NCBI GenBank assembly: GCA_900752215.1
Contig: CAADUO010000042.1
Span: forward strand, 6,738-70,737
Origin: an uncultured Collinsella sp.
GTDB lineage: Bacteria > Actinomycetota > Coriobacteriia > Coriobacteriales > Coriobacteriaceae
DNA: 64,000 bases
Direction of reading: 5' to 3'
In this document: positions 18,539 to 27,962 of the stretch, one piece after another
How positions within the stretch are numbered: the stretch's first letter is position 1
How the letters are laid out: every line of letters begins with the position of its first letter
Program-made: the position numbers and the translations under genes
The notes under the pieces: generated by a model
The model's database searches: none
What the model was told of the DNA's origin: nothing
Seen by the model: the letters and a program-made list of their open reading frames with translations, nothing else

Positions 18539-21500
18539 ATGGTCTCTCGTATCTACGTGGAGAAGAAACCCGGGTTCGACGTCGAGGCTCAGCAGCTCAA
18601 GGGCGAGCTGACCGAAATTCTCGGCATCAAGGGCATCGAGGCCCTGAGGATCATCAACCGCTACGACGTCGAGGGCATCGACGAGGAGCTTTTCCGCTCC
18701 TGCGTGCCGACCGTCTTTAGCGAGCCCCAGGTCGATGTGACCTACGACGAGCTCCCCGCAAGCGATGGCGCCGTCTTTGCCGTCGAATTCCTGCCTGGCC
18801 AGTTTGACCAGCGCGCCGACTCCGCCAGCGAGTGCGTGCAGCTCATCAGCCAGGGCGAGCGCCCCGCCGTGCGCTCCGCCAAGGTCTATATGATCTCGGG
18901 CGCTCTGAACGAGGCCGCCATCGATGCCATCAAGCACTACGTGGTGAACCCCGTCGAGGCGCGCATCGCCTCGCTCGACCTGCCCGAGACGCTGTACATG
19001 GAGACCCCCGAGCCCCAGCCCGTCGAGGTGCTCGACGGTTTCCGCGAGCTCGACGAAGCCGGCCTTGCCGCCTTTATTTACGAGCGCGGCCTTGCCATGG
19101 ACGAGGCGGACATCGCCTTCTGCCAGCAGTACTTCCGCGATGAGGACCGCGACCCCACCATCACCGAGATCCGCGTGATCGACACCTATTGGTCCGACCA
19201 CTGCCGCCACACCACCTTCGGCACCGTCCTGGACGACGTGACGATCGACGACGCCGTGGTGCAGCAGGCCTTCGACCGCTACATGGAGATGCGCCACGAA
19301 CTCGGTCGCGACGCCAAGCCCGTCTGTCTCATGGACATGGGCACCATCGGCGCCAAGTACCTTAAGAAGACCGGCGTCATGACCGATGTCGACGAGTCCG
19401 AGGAGATCAACGCCTGCACCGTCAAGGTGAAGGTCGATGTCGACGGCGAGGACCAGGACTGGCTGTTCCTGTTTAAGAACGAGACCCACAACCACCCGAC
19501 CGAGATCGAGCCCTTCGGCGGTGCCGCCACCTGCGTGGGCGGCGCCATCCGCGACCCGCTCTCGGGCCGCAGCTATGTGTATCAGGCCATGCGCGTCACC
19601 GGCGCCGGCGCCCCCCCCGTCCCGGTCTCCGAGACGCTCGAGGGCAAGCTGCCGCAGCGCAAGCTCGTGACCACTGCTGCCGCCGGCTACTCCAGCTACG
19701 GCAACCAGATCGGCCTTGCCACCGGTCAGGTCAACGAACTCTATCACCCCGGCTACGTCGCCAAGCGCATGGAGGTCGGCGCCGTCGTGGGCGCTACCCC
19801 GGCAAACCACGTTCGTCGCGAGTGCCCCGCCCCCACCGACAAGATCATCCTACTGGGTGGCCGCACCGGCCGCGATGGCATCGGCGGTGCCACCGGCTCC
19901 TCCAAGACCCAGAACACCGAGTCCATCGAGACATCGGGCGCCGAGGTCCAGAAGGGCAACGCCCCTGTCGAGCGCAAGCTGCAGCGCCTGTTCCGCCGCG
20001 GCGACGCCTGCCGTCTGATCAAGCGCTGCAACGACTTTGGCGCCGGCGGCGTCTCGGTCGCCGTGGGCGAGCTTGCCGACGGCCTGTATGTCGACCTTGA
20101 TACCGTGACCAAGAAGTACGACGGCCTGGACGGCACCGAGCTCGCTATCTCTGAGTCCCAGGAGCGTATGGCCTGTGCCGTCGCCGACGGTGACGTCGAG
20201 GAGTTCATGGGCTACGCCGCTGAGGAGAACCTCGAGGCGACCGTTATCGCCGAGGTTACCGCCGAGCCGCGCATGCGCATGGCCTGGAACGGCGTCGCCA
20301 TCGTCGACCTGTCCCGCGAGTTCCTCAACTCCAACGGCGCACCCAAGCACCAGGTCGCCCACGTGTGCGCCCGTAGCGTGTGGCAGCCCAGCTGGGCCGG
20401 CACCACGCTCGCCGATCGCATGACCTCGCTTGTCACCGACCTCAACGTCGCTTCCAACAAGGGCCTTTCCGAGCGCTTCGACTCCACCATCGGCGCCGCG
20501 ACCGTGCTCATGCCCTTTGGCGGCAAGACGCAGCTCACCCCCAGCTCGGCCATGGTCGCCAAGTTCCCCGTGGACGGCGAGACCACCACGGCGAGTGCCA
20601 TGGCATGGGGCTTCAACCCCTATCTGATGGAGGCCGACCAGTTTGCGGGCGCCTACCTGTCCGTGGTCGAGTCCATCGCCAAGCTCGTGGCTGCCGGCTT
20701 TGAGCACAAGCGCGCCTACCTCTCCTTCCAGGAGTACTTCGAGCGTCTGCGCACCGAGGCAGAGCGCTGGGGCAAGCCCATGGCCGCCGTCCTGGGTGCC
20801 CTTATGGCCCAGGTCGACCTGGGTGCCGGCGCCATCGGTGGCAAGGATTCCATGAGCGGCTCGTTTGAGGACGAGGCCGGCGAGCTCAACGTTCCGCCGA
20901 CCCTGATCAGCTTCGCCGTCGCCGTGGGCAAGGCCGCCCGCGCCGTCTCGCCCGAGTTCAAGGGCCTCACGCACCGCGTCGTCCGCATCGCCCCCGCCAC
21001 CTATGGCGAGGACTACCGTCCCGACGCCCAGCAGCTGCTCGCCGCGTTTGACGCTGTCGAGGCGCTCACTGCTACCGGCAACGCCCTGGCCATCTCCACG
21101 CCCGGCTACGGCTGCGGCGCCGAGAGCCTCTTTAAGATGTGCGTCGGTAACCAGATCGGTATCGAGCTTGCCGAGGATGTAGACGTGGAGAGCCTCTTCA
21201 CCCCGCTCTACGGCAGCTTTATCGTCGAGCTCGCCGAGGATGCCGAGCTGCCCGAGGTCGCCGACGGCGTTGTCGTCGAGCCCCTGGGCACCACCGTCGA
21301 GGGCTATGTCATCGACACCGGCTCCGAAGTCATCGAGCTCGCCGAGCTCCAGGAGGCCTGGGAGAGCGGCATCGAGAGCGTCTTTGCCTACCGCAGCGCC
21401 GACGAGACCCCCGAGGTCGAGACCATCGACTTCCGCGCCAAGAACATCCACGTGTACGCCGGCGCCAAGATCGCCCGCCCGCGCGTGGTTATCCCCGTGT

Positions 21501-22285
21501 TCCCCGGCAACAACTGCGAGTACGACAGCGCCCGTGCCTTCCGTGCCGCCGGTGCTGAGGCCGACACCTTCGTGATCAACAACCTCACGCCCGAGGCCGT
21601 CGCCGAGAGCACCCACGAGCTTGCCCGCCGCATCCGTGCAAGCCAGATCGTTATGATCCCCGGCGGCTTCTCGGGCGGCGACGAGCCCGACGGCTCTGCC
21701 AAGTTCATCACGGCGTTCTTCCGCGCTCCCGAGGTCACCGAGGCAGTCCGCGACCTGCTCAAGGCCCGCGATGGCCTAATGCTGGGCATCTGCAACGGCT
21801 TCCAGGCCCTGATCAAGCTCGGCCTGGTGCCCTACGGCGACATCGTCGACGCCACGCCCGATGCGCCCACGTTGACGTTCAACACCATCGGTCGCCACCA
21901 GAGCCGTCTGGTGCGCACCCGCATCTCGTCCAACTTGTCCCCGTGGCTGTCGCAGTGCAGCCTGGACGACCCCTACACCGTCGCCATCAGCCACGGCGAG
22001 GGCCGCTTTGTCGCCAATGACGAAGTGCTCGCCCAGCTGATCGCCAACGGCCAGGTCGCCACGCAGTACGTTGGCGAGGACGGCAAGCCCAGCATGGATC
22101 TCTCCGTCAACCCCAATGGCTCCGCACTCGCCATCGAGGGCATCACGAGCCCCGACGGCCGCGTCCTGGGCAAGATGGGCCATGCCGAGCGTCGCGGCGA
22201 CAACCTGTACCGCAACGTGCCCGAGCATGTCCCCGGCGATAAGTTCATGCCGATCTTTGAGAGCGGCGTGGCCTACTTCGCTTAA
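18539..22285 (+). CDS. purL: Phosphoribosylformylglycinamidine synthase, full-length fused form
   Basis: A 1248-residue enzyme of the large single-chain type that converts FGAR, glutamine and ATP to FGAM in purine synthesis. It contains the N-terminal PurS-like region, the tandem ATP-binding AIR-synthase-like halves (HNHPTEIEPFGGAATCVGGAIRD; GGKDSMSGSF), and a C-terminal class I glutamine amidotransferase with nucleophile in GICNGFQ and a FPGNNCEYD start. Many actinobacteria split this into PurS, PurQ and PurL, so the fused form fits Coriobacteriia. The ATG at 18539 follows GGAAGG/AGGAAC; the open frame starts earlier at 18431 without support. The 165-bp leader contains no riboswitch I recognise. 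Confidence 0.97.
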   Translation: MVSRIYVEKKPGFDVEAQQLKGELTEILGIKGIEALRIINRYDVEGIDEELFRSCVPTVFSEPQVDVTYDELPASDGAVFAVEFLPGQFDQRADSASECVQLISQGERPAVRSAKVYMISGALNEAAIDAIKHYVVNPVEARIASLDLPETLYMETPEPQPVEVLDGFRELDEAGLAAFIYERGLAMDEADIAFCQQYFRDEDRDPTITEIRVIDTYWSDHCRHTTFGTVLDDVTIDDAVVQQAFDRYMEMRHELGRDAKPVCLMDMGTIGAKYLKKTGVMTDVDESEEINACTVKVKVDVDGEDQDWLFLFKNETHNHPTEIEPFGGAATCVGGAIRDPLSGRSYVYQAMRVTGAGAPPVPVSETLEGKLPQRKLVTTAAAGYSSYGNQIGLATGQVNELYHPGYVAKRMEVGAVVGATPANHVRRECPAPTDKIILLGGRTGRDGIGGATGSSKTQNTESIETSGAEVQKGNAPVERKLQRLFRRGDACRLIKRCNDFGAGGVSVAVGELADGLYVDLDTVTKKYDGLDGTELAISESQERMACAVADGDVEEFMGYAAEENLEATVIAEVTAEPRMRMAWNGVAIVDLSREFLNSNGAPKHQVAHVCARSVWQPSWAGTTLADRMTSLVTDLNVASNKGLSERFDSTIGAATVLMPFGGKTQLTPSSAMVAKFPVDGETTTASAMAWGFNPYLMEADQFAGAYLSVVESIAKLVAAGFEHKRAYLSFQEYFERLRTEAERWGKPMAAVLGALMAQVDLGAGAIGGKDSMSGSFEDEAGELNVPPTLISFAVAVGKAARAVSPEFKGLTHRVVRIAPATYGEDYRPDAQQLLAAFDAVEALTATGNALAISTPGYGCGAESLFKMCVGNQIGIELAEDVDVESLFTPLYGSFIVELAEDAELPEVADGVVVEPLGTTVEGYVIDTGSEVIELAELQEAWESGIESVFAYRSADETPEVETIDFRAKNIHVYAGAKIARPRVVIPVFPGNNCEYDSARAFRAAGAEADTFVINNLTPEAVAESTHELARRIRASQIVMIPGGFSGGDEPDGSAKFITAFFRAPEVTEAVRDLLKARDGLMLGICNGFQALIKLGLVPYGDIVDATPDAPTLTFNTIGRHQSRLVRTRISSNLSPWLSQCSLDDPYTVAISHGEGRFVANDEVLAQLIANGQVATQYVGEDGKPSMDLSVNPNGSALAIEGITSPDGRVLGKMGHAERRGDNLYRNVPEHVPGDKFMPIFESGVAYFA

Positions 22286-22323
22286 ACCTTTCCCATCGGG
22301 TACAATCCCTTCGGGTAACAACA

Positions 22324-22358
22324 CCCGCCACCGACACATCCGGTGGCGGGTTCTTTTT
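22324..22358 (+). terminator. Rho-independent terminator after purL
   Basis: Perfect 10-bp arms CCCGCCACCG (22324-22333) and CGGTGGCGGG (22341-22350) with a 7-nt loop, followed by TTCTTTTTT. It is 38 bp past purL and 27 bp before the next start codon. Confidence 0.92.
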
Positions 22359-22384
22359 TGCTTCGCGCATGTAGGAAGGACATC

Positions 22385-23320
22385 ATGGAAAGCCGCAAGC
22401 CGTATCTCGCCACCCTGCCCGGACTCATCCTGGGCTGTCTTGTTTGCTGTGCACTCTGGGGATCGGCCTTTCCCTGCATCAAGATCGGCTACGCACTCTT
22501 TGGTATCCCAGCGCACGATAGCGCTTCGCAGCTGCTCTTTGCAGGTTTACGCTTTACGCTTGCCGGCGCCCTGGTTATCGTTGGGATGAGCGCGGCCCAA
22601 CGCCGCCCCCTCATACCGCAAGCGCGCGACATCAAACCCATCTTTGTCTTGTCGCTCTTCCAGACTATCGGGCAGTACTTCTTTTTCTATCTGGGCCTCT
22701 CACGCGCCAGCGCCATGTCGAGCTCCATCATCGAGGCCAGCGCCAACTTCCTCGCAATCCTCTTTGCCGCCCTGGCATTTCACACCGAGAAGCTCAGTAC
22801 GGCCAAGGTGCTTGGCTGTGCGCTGGGCTTTGCCGGCGTCGCGCTCGTCAACCTTTCGGGCGCAGATGGCACCTTTGGCTTCAGGCTCGATGGCGAGGGC
22901 TTTATCCTAGCCTCCACTGTCGCGGGTGCTCTTTCGACCTGCCTGATCGGTATCTTCTCGCGCGAGCACGACGGCGTCTTGCTTGCCGGGTGGCAGTTCT
23001 TGGTCGGCGGCCTGGTCCTCACCGCCATCGGCTTTTTGATGGGTGGCGCGCTCTCCCCCACAGCGATTGTCCCCGCCATCGCGCTCATCATCTACATGGC
23101 GCTTATCTCCGCGGTCGCCTACTCGCTGTGGTCGCGCCTGCTTGCCGTCAACCCCGTCAGCCGCGTCTCTGTCTTTGGATTTATGAACCCCGTCTTTGGT
23201 GTGGTGCTGAGCGCGCTGCTGCTCGGCGAGGGCGCTGGCACGAGCCCCGTTACCGTCATCGTTGCCCTGCTGTTGGTCTGCGGCGGCATCATCATCGTCA
23301 ACAAACCCAAAAAAGCCTAG
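22385..23320 (+). CDS. EamA (DMT) family transporter
   Basis: A 311-residue protein with about ten membrane segments made of two EamA repeats: the first around ALWGSAFPCIKIGY...SSSIIEASANFLAILFAAL, the second around STVAGALSTCLIGIF...FGFMNPVFGVVLSALLLGE. Family members usually export amino acids or other small metabolites. The ATG at 22385 has AGGAAGG upstream; an earlier in-frame start would lie inside the purL terminator. Substrate unknown. Confidence 0.88.
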   Translation: MESRKPYLATLPGLILGCLVCCALWGSAFPCIKIGYALFGIPAHDSASQLLFAGLRFTLAGALVIVGMSAAQRRPLIPQARDIKPIFVLSLFQTIGQYFFFYLGLSRASAMSSSIIEASANFLAILFAALAFHTEKLSTAKVLGCALGFAGVALVNLSGADGTFGFRLDGEGFILASTVAGALSTCLIGIFSREHDGVLLAGWQFLVGGLVLTAIGFLMGGALSPTAIVPAIALIIYMALISAVAYSLWSRLLAVNPVSRVSVFGFMNPVFGVVLSALLLGEGAGTSPVTVIVALLLVCGGIIIVNKPKKA

Positions 23321-23467
23321 CGAGCTCACCTTTTTAGGGAGGGCATTCGCATACTTTAGCTTAATGGAGCACACTGGTTCTCGTTGATTTCGTACCGAGT
23401 CGCGGCGGCAGACGCCCGTCTTGCCGCACCGCGCCTGGGCATTATGGCCGGTGGCCCCCACAAACGC

Positions 23468-23511
23468 AAAAGGGGCGCACGACCATCGCAACGGTCGTGC
23501 GCCCCTTTTTT
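23468..23511. terminator. Bidirectional rho-independent terminator
   Basis: Perfect 17-bp arms (23468-23484 and 23493-23509, AAAAGGGGCGCACGACC) around an 8-nt loop, with A and T runs on opposite sides. It separates the convergent EamA and diguanylate cyclase genes. The 147 bp before it (23321-23467) show nothing else I recognise. Confidence 0.9.
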
Positions 23512-24654
23512 CTAGCGTATCTGAACGCCGGCTTTCTTCTTCTCGCGCTTTACGCGGTAGAGCTCCGCATCGGCAGCGCGAAGTAAGTCTTGCCAGGTAT
23601 CGACACTATCGCCGACCCGCGCGTAACCGATGGACATCCGCAACGCATACGGCACCTCGGCACGAGCGAGCTCGTCGTCAATCGCCGAACACAGGTCTAT
23701 GATGTCCTGTTCCGCCGCTGCCTTTTGGAGCACCACGAACTCATCGCCACCATAGCGTGCGATAAAGCCACCAGACGCCGAGCAGACTTCTTTGAGCGCA
23801 GCGGATATGACCTGAAGAGCGTGGTCGCCCTCCACATGCCCATAGCGATCGTTAATCTGCTTAAAGCCATCAGCGTCCATCATAAGCAGATATACATCTT
23901 CGGCCTGATCCACATTTGAAAAGAGCGACAGCATATAGGTCTCAAAACGGTTGCGGTTGTTGAGTCCAGTCAACGGGTCAGTAGAGATCAGTTGCTCCTG
24001 ATAGACGATATAGAGCAGCAGGATGCTCAGCGTTATACCGACGCAAAGGCCCGGTACCGAAAACAAAACCTGGAAGGTACCGCCCACCAGAGCGGGAACC
24101 GCAAAAAAGGCGAGGGTGCGATAAATGGCCTTCTTTTGCAGGCTTTCGACTTTTCGAGCCTGAATAAAGGCATGCAAGGACGTATATATGACGTAGCAGT
24201 AGCTCACGATGGGCTGGATCATATAAGCAAAGCCGCGACGATATACGCCCTGTGCATCGATATAGAACATAGCGTGCGTCCAGTAGCTGGTAAATGCCAG
24301 CACGACCACCAATGCTGTTGGCAACGTTAAAAGTACCACCCTGTAGGGCGTGGTCAGGAGCCGTGAGCCCTGCATCGTCTCGGAATAGAAAAACCAAATG
24401 AGGCACGCGATGGCGAACAGCGAAAACGAGACCGCGTTGGAAATCCAGTTGGCCGTGATGCCTACAGGAGTGCTTACGCCGTCCGAGAGCGTCCAGATCA
24501 TATCGAAGAAAATGTAGGCAGCAGACGTGTAGCCCAGCATGCTAAACAAAAGCTGCTGGGTGCTCGAGAACAGGGAGCGACGGCTTCGTACGGCAAGCCC
24601 GATAAGAATAATCATGCACAGCAGGAATATCTCGATCTTGAGTGCCTTAATCAC
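23512..24654 (-). CDS. Membrane-bound GGDEF diguanylate cyclase
   Basis: A 380-residue protein with about seven hydrophobic segments in the first 215 residues followed by a GGDEF domain. The domain opens TDPLTGLNNRNRFE, contains MMDADGFKQINDRYGH and the intact active loop RYGGDEF, so it should make cyclic di-GMP. No RXXD inhibitory site is obvious ahead of the loop. The N-terminal region is not a named sensor that I recognise. GTG at 24654 is preferred because GGGAGGG lies about 6 nt upstream; the frame runs open to 24882 through non-conserved sequence. Confidence 0.88.
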   Translation of the reverse strand: MIKALKIEIFLLCMIILIGLAVRSRRSLFSSTQQLLFSMLGYTSAAYIFFDMIWTLSDGVSTPVGITANWISNAVSFSLFAIACLIWFFYSETMQGSRLLTTPYRVVLLTLPTALVVVLAFTSYWTHAMFYIDAQGVYRRGFAYMIQPIVSYCYVIYTSLHAFIQARKVESLQKKAIYRTLAFFAVPALVGGTFQVLFSVPGLCVGITLSILLLYIVYQEQLISTDPLTGLNNRNRFETYMLSLFSNVDQAEDVYLLMMDADGFKQINDRYGHVEGDHALQVISAALKEVCSASGGFIARYGGDEFVVLQKAAAEQDIIDLCSAIDDELARAEVPYALRMSIGYARVGDSVDTWQDLLRAADAELYRVKREKKKAGVQIR

Positions 24655-24752
24655 TAGACGCCCTCCCTTCAATATCCAAGTGGCCAGAATCGCCCGAGTC
24701 GCGCCCAGGCGCCAAACACCCCTTTCTCCGCAGGGGTAAAGGGAATCATAGC

Positions 24753-24797
24753 AGAGCGCCCGAACGTCACTGCAGAACAGCCACCGTTCGGGCGCCC
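24753..24797 (-). other. Hairpin between kdgT and the diguanylate cyclase gene
   Basis: Arms GCGCCCGAACG (24756-24766) and CGTTCGGGCGC (24785-24795) pair over 11 bp around an 18-nt loop. No T run follows on the reverse strand, so it is only a possible terminator for kdgT or a transcript-stability structure. Confidence 0.45.
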
Positions 24798-24844
24798 ATA
24801 CGGCGCGAATTGCACACGCCGGCTTGATTGACTCGCGTCGACGA

Positions 24845-25867
24845 TTACTCGCCGTCGATGTCGGTCGCGACGGCCTCCTCAATAGCCTCGACGCCTTCGA
24901 CCGACAGATCCTCTTCGCCGTGGCAGAACTTCTTATCGACCCAGCCGGTCAGAATCGGGGCCATGATTGCCGTGATGATGACGGCGGTGGCGATCTGCGC
25001 ATACGCGGTGGGCGCAAGCTCGGCATAGCGTGGCGCGACCTCGGCAAGAGCAACCGGCGTGGTCATAGCCGTGCCGGCGATGGTGGAGCAGGCAACGGCG
25101 GCCTTGCCGTTGCCGCCGCACAAGCGCTCGAAGGCAAAGGTGATGGGGCCAACGATAAAGAGGGTGATGAGGCCCAGCAGGATGCCCGAGATACCGCCGG
25201 TGATAAAGCTCGACAGGCTCATGGACGCACCGAGTTGAAATCCGATGACAGCGATCGCGGGATTGGCGCCGGGGACCAGCAGGTTCTTGATAAACGGGAA
25301 CAAGTTGCCCAGGACCATGCCGATAACAAGCGGCAGGATGGATCCGATGATGGTGCCGACGGGGATATTGGCGAGACCCGAGACACCGAGGATGATCATC
25401 GTGACGGCGGGGCCGGCCGTAAAGAACAGGATACCGACAGCGCCCTGCTCGGACTCATCGCCGAACTCGCCCATGATGCCCGTATAGAGTGCCATGTTGC
25501 AAAACGTAATGCCGCCGATGATAGACACGGAGCTCAGACCCAGGAAGTTGTCGTTAAAGAAATATGCCACTCCTAGGCCGAGAGTCGCTGCGACGACCAG
25601 CTTGGGAATTAGTACGACGATGCCGGCCTTGATGGCGCCCGGCGTGGACTTAAAGCTGATGCCGGCGCCCACAAACAGCAGGATCGCGGCGACGATGGTA
25701 TTGGAGCCACCGCGGCAGGCAGCCGTAAAGAAGCCGCCGATCTCAAAAACCTGCGGGCAGAAGGTGTTGAGCAAAAGACCGACGATCATCGGATAGATCA
25801 TGATGTCGCCCGGGATGCGCGGGACCCTGAACTTCTTTTGCTCGTTGGCGGCTGCTTCCTGTGCCAT
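24845..25867 (-). CDS. kdgT: 2-keto-3-deoxygluconate permease family transporter
   Basis: A 340-residue membrane protein of the KdgT family, proton-coupled import of 2-keto-3-deoxygluconate from pectin or glycosaminoglycan breakdown. Matching segments are IPGDIMIYPMIVGLLLNTFCP, GGSNTIVAAILLFVGAGISFK, GGITFCNMALYTGIMGEFGD and STIAGTAMTTPVALAEVAP. About ten membrane segments and an acidic tail. ATG at 25867 follows GGGGG. No sugar-acid catabolic genes lie beside it, so it works with enzymes encoded elsewhere. Confidence 0.9.
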   Translation of the reverse strand: MAQEAAANEQKKFRVPRIPGDIMIYPMIVGLLLNTFCPQVFEIGGFFTAACRGGSNTIVAAILLFVGAGISFKSTPGAIKAGIVVLIPKLVVAATLGLGVAYFFNDNFLGLSSVSIIGGITFCNMALYTGIMGEFGDESEQGAVGILFFTAGPAVTMIILGVSGLANIPVGTIIGSILPLVIGMVLGNLFPFIKNLLVPGANPAIAVIGFQLGASMSLSSFITGGISGILLGLITLFIVGPITFAFERLCGGNGKAAVACSTIAGTAMTTPVALAEVAPRYAELAPTAYAQIATAVIITAIMAPILTGWVDKKFCHGEEDLSVEGVEAIEEAVATDIDGE

Positions 25868-26017
25868 GAAACCCCCATTTCCGCTGACGGAGTACAAAAG
25901 CCCACGTCACGCTTTGCTACAGTAAAGTTTGACCATGGTACCAGAAGAAATAGACCAGCTCGGTGAAAAAATCGACAAGTTGGGATGGAACGAGATTCGG
26001 CGCCCGCGACGCCACCC

Positions 26018-26341
26018 CTATATAAGGCTCAAGACGATATAGAGTACGATGCCTGAGACGCAGCACCACAGCATCGATTTTGTCTTGACCGCCACGACCA
26101 CGACGCCGGCGGCCGCAATCCAGGGAACCAAGGCAGGCCAGAGTCCCGCGTCGAACGCGCCGGGGCTCACCAAGTCGTTGGCGACCAGCGCGGCAAAGGC
26201 AGCGGGCGGGATATAGCCCAGGGCCTCGGTAATGCGGGGCGACAGGGTCCGCCCGCGCAAGGCGAACGCCGGCGCGATGCGAAAGAACGCGATAGCAGCC
26301 CACGACGACAGCCACAGAACCAAGAACTCGTTAACGGGCAT
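26018..26341 (-). CDS. azlD: AzlD-family branched-chain amino acid exporter subunit
   Basis: A 107-residue protein with four hydrophobic segments, the AzlD small subunit: FFRIAPAFALRGR, TEALGYIPPAAFAALVANDL and the C-terminal KSMLWCCVSGIVLYIVLSLI. With AzlC it forms a two-component exporter of branched-chain amino acids. The start ATG (26341) overlaps the azlC end by 11 bp. The open frame extends far upstream through azlC in another frame, which is a shadow. Confidence 0.88.
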   Translation of the reverse strand: MPVNEFLVLWLSSWAAIAFFRIAPAFALRGRTLSPRITEALGYIPPAAFAALVANDLVSPGAFDAGLWPALVPWIAAAGVVVVAVKTKSMLWCCVSGIVLYIVLSLI

Positions 26342-27023
26342 CGCGGGCACCTCTTCCGTCAAATACAGCATCGCACGCCAGCGCAATGGCAATGCCGGCC
26401 ACGACGCTTGCCGGCACGGCAATATTCGCGAGGCCCAAGAACTTGCATACGGCGACGGACACCGCGCCCGAAACCGCCGCGACAACGTTGCCGCGCGACA
26501 GTCGCTGCGAAAAGAGCAGGCAGATAAAAAGCGATGTGCAGACAAAGGCTGCAATGGCGGTGGGAACATCGACAACGGCGCCGACGATGGCGCCCGTCGT
26601 ACACGAAACGCCCCATGTTGCGATGAGGATCGCATTGAGCACAAAGGACTCGCGCGGGCCCCAATCCTCCCCCTCAATCAGCTTGGCAAGCGAGATGCCA
26701 TATGCCTCCTCGGTAAGTGTCGCGGCAACAGCCAGCGTCTGACGCTTCGAGGCACCCCTCAGATGCGGCGCGATCGATGCCGAGTAAAGCGCAAAGCGCG
26801 AGGAGATGGCGGCAACGCTCGCGATAATCGAAGGTGCCGGTACGCCCGCCAGCCAAAGGTTGCAGATCATAAACTGGCCGCTGCCCGTCACAAACGTGCT
26901 GCTCAGGGCAAAGACCATCCAGGGTTCCATTCCCGTCTGCCCCATGATCATTCCGCACGGCGCGCCTATTGCAACATAGGTAAGCATCACTGGCCAGACG
27001 GTTCTAACGATTTTGAGCACCAT
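26331..27023 (-). CDS. azlC: AzlC-family branched-chain amino acid exporter subunit
   Basis: A 230-residue membrane protein of the AzlC (LIV-E) family, with GAPCGMIMGQTGMEPWMVFALSSTFVTGSGQFMICNLW and SSRFALYSASIAPHLRG followed by LTEEAYGI, all typical. About six membrane segments. The ATG at 27023 has GAGAAG upstream; the open frame continues to 27092 without support. It makes an export counterpart to the liv import system 14 kb away. Confidence 0.9.
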   Translation of the reverse strand: MVLKIVRTVWPVMLTYVAIGAPCGMIMGQTGMEPWMVFALSSTFVTGSGQFMICNLWLAGVPAPSIIASVAAISSRFALYSASIAPHLRGASKRQTLAVAATLTEEAYGISLAKLIEGEDWGPRESFVLNAILIATWGVSCTTGAIVGAVVDVPTAIAAFVCTSLFICLLFSQRLSRGNVVAAVSGAVSVAVCKFLGLANIAVPASVVAGIAIALACDAVFDGRGARDAR

Positions 27024-27149
27024 ACGCTTCTCATCCTGACAAGGTCTCCGAACCGCATGTAGCGACACGGCAGAATCATCATCCGACAGCAACCGAGTTC
27101 ACCTACAATTGCCACCGGATCGAAAGACACAACTTTTTAGGAAGTCATT

Positions 27150-27962
27150 ATGACAGCTATCGATCGAGACCGGGCGCGCGCGGCCTTCAAAAGCTACACC
27201 GATGCCTATGATGCCGCCAACCCACGCATCGCGCTCAAAATCGAGCATACGTACCACGTGGCCGAGGCATGCGATGCCGTAGCGCGCGAGCAGGGCTGGT
27301 CGTCAGAAGATATTGACCTGGCATGGCTTTGCGGCCTGCTACACGATATGGGCCGCTTTGAGCAGCTGCGACGCTGGGACACCTTTAAGGACGCCGAGAG
27401 CATGAGCCATGCGGCGCTGGGCATCGAGGTCCTCTTTGGCGAGAATCCCGCCGATGCACCCGCCGTAACAAGCATCCGCGACTTTATCGATGACCCGGCA
27501 GAAGATGAGCTCATCCGAGCGAGCATTGCCTATCACAGCGATTTCCGTCTACCCGCGCAGCTCGACGTGCGCATGCGAAGCTTCTGCGATATCGTGCGCG
27601 ATGGTGACAAGATCGACATTATGCGCACCATCGCCGACAGCACCGTCGACACCATCCTCAAGGTGGACGAGAAGACGTTTCTCGGCAGTCGTTTCTCGTC
27701 GCCGACACTTGTCGCCTTTGACGAGCACCGCTGCGTCGCACGCGATGAACGCGACGAGTCCGCAGACTACCTGGTGGGACTCATCTGCTTTATGTTTGAG
27801 CTCGTCTATCCAGCAAGCCGCGCGCTGGCGCGCGAACAGGGCGATATCCACCGCCTGCTCGACGCGCCCTTTGGCATTACGCGACCCTTTACCGACCCCG
27901 CCACGCAGGCAACCTGGAGCCGTCTAAAGGACGAGATGCGCGACTGGCTAGCGCGTGCCTAG
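27150..27962 (+). CDS. HD-domain phosphohydrolase
   Basis: A 270-residue cytosolic protein with an HD domain: HTYHVAEACDAVAREQ, LCGLLHDMGRFEQ (HD pair) and a later D in RDGDKIDIMR, which together make the divalent metal site of HD phosphohydrolases. The substrate is likely a nucleotide or phosphate ester but cannot be told. TAGGAAG is 5 nt before the ATG. Its stop codon overlaps the convergent etfA stop by 4 bp. Confidence 0.88.
   Translation: MTAIDRDRARAAFKSYTDAYDAANPRIALKIEHTYHVAEACDAVAREQGWSSEDIDLAWLCGLLHDMGRFEQLRRWDTFKDAESMSHAALGIEVLFGENPADAPAVTSIRDFIDDPAEDELIRASIAYHSDFRLPAQLDVRMRSFCDIVRDGDKIDIMRTIADSTVDTILKVDEKTFLGSRFSSPTLVAFDEHRCVARDERDESADYLVGLICFMFELVYPASRALAREQGDIHRLLDAPFGITRPFTDPATQATWSRLKDEMRDWLARA

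Noticed and set aside
19850..21616. Minus-strand open frame of 588 residues inside purL
   Set aside because: Antisense to purL with Gly/Leu/Asp bias only; no start signal.
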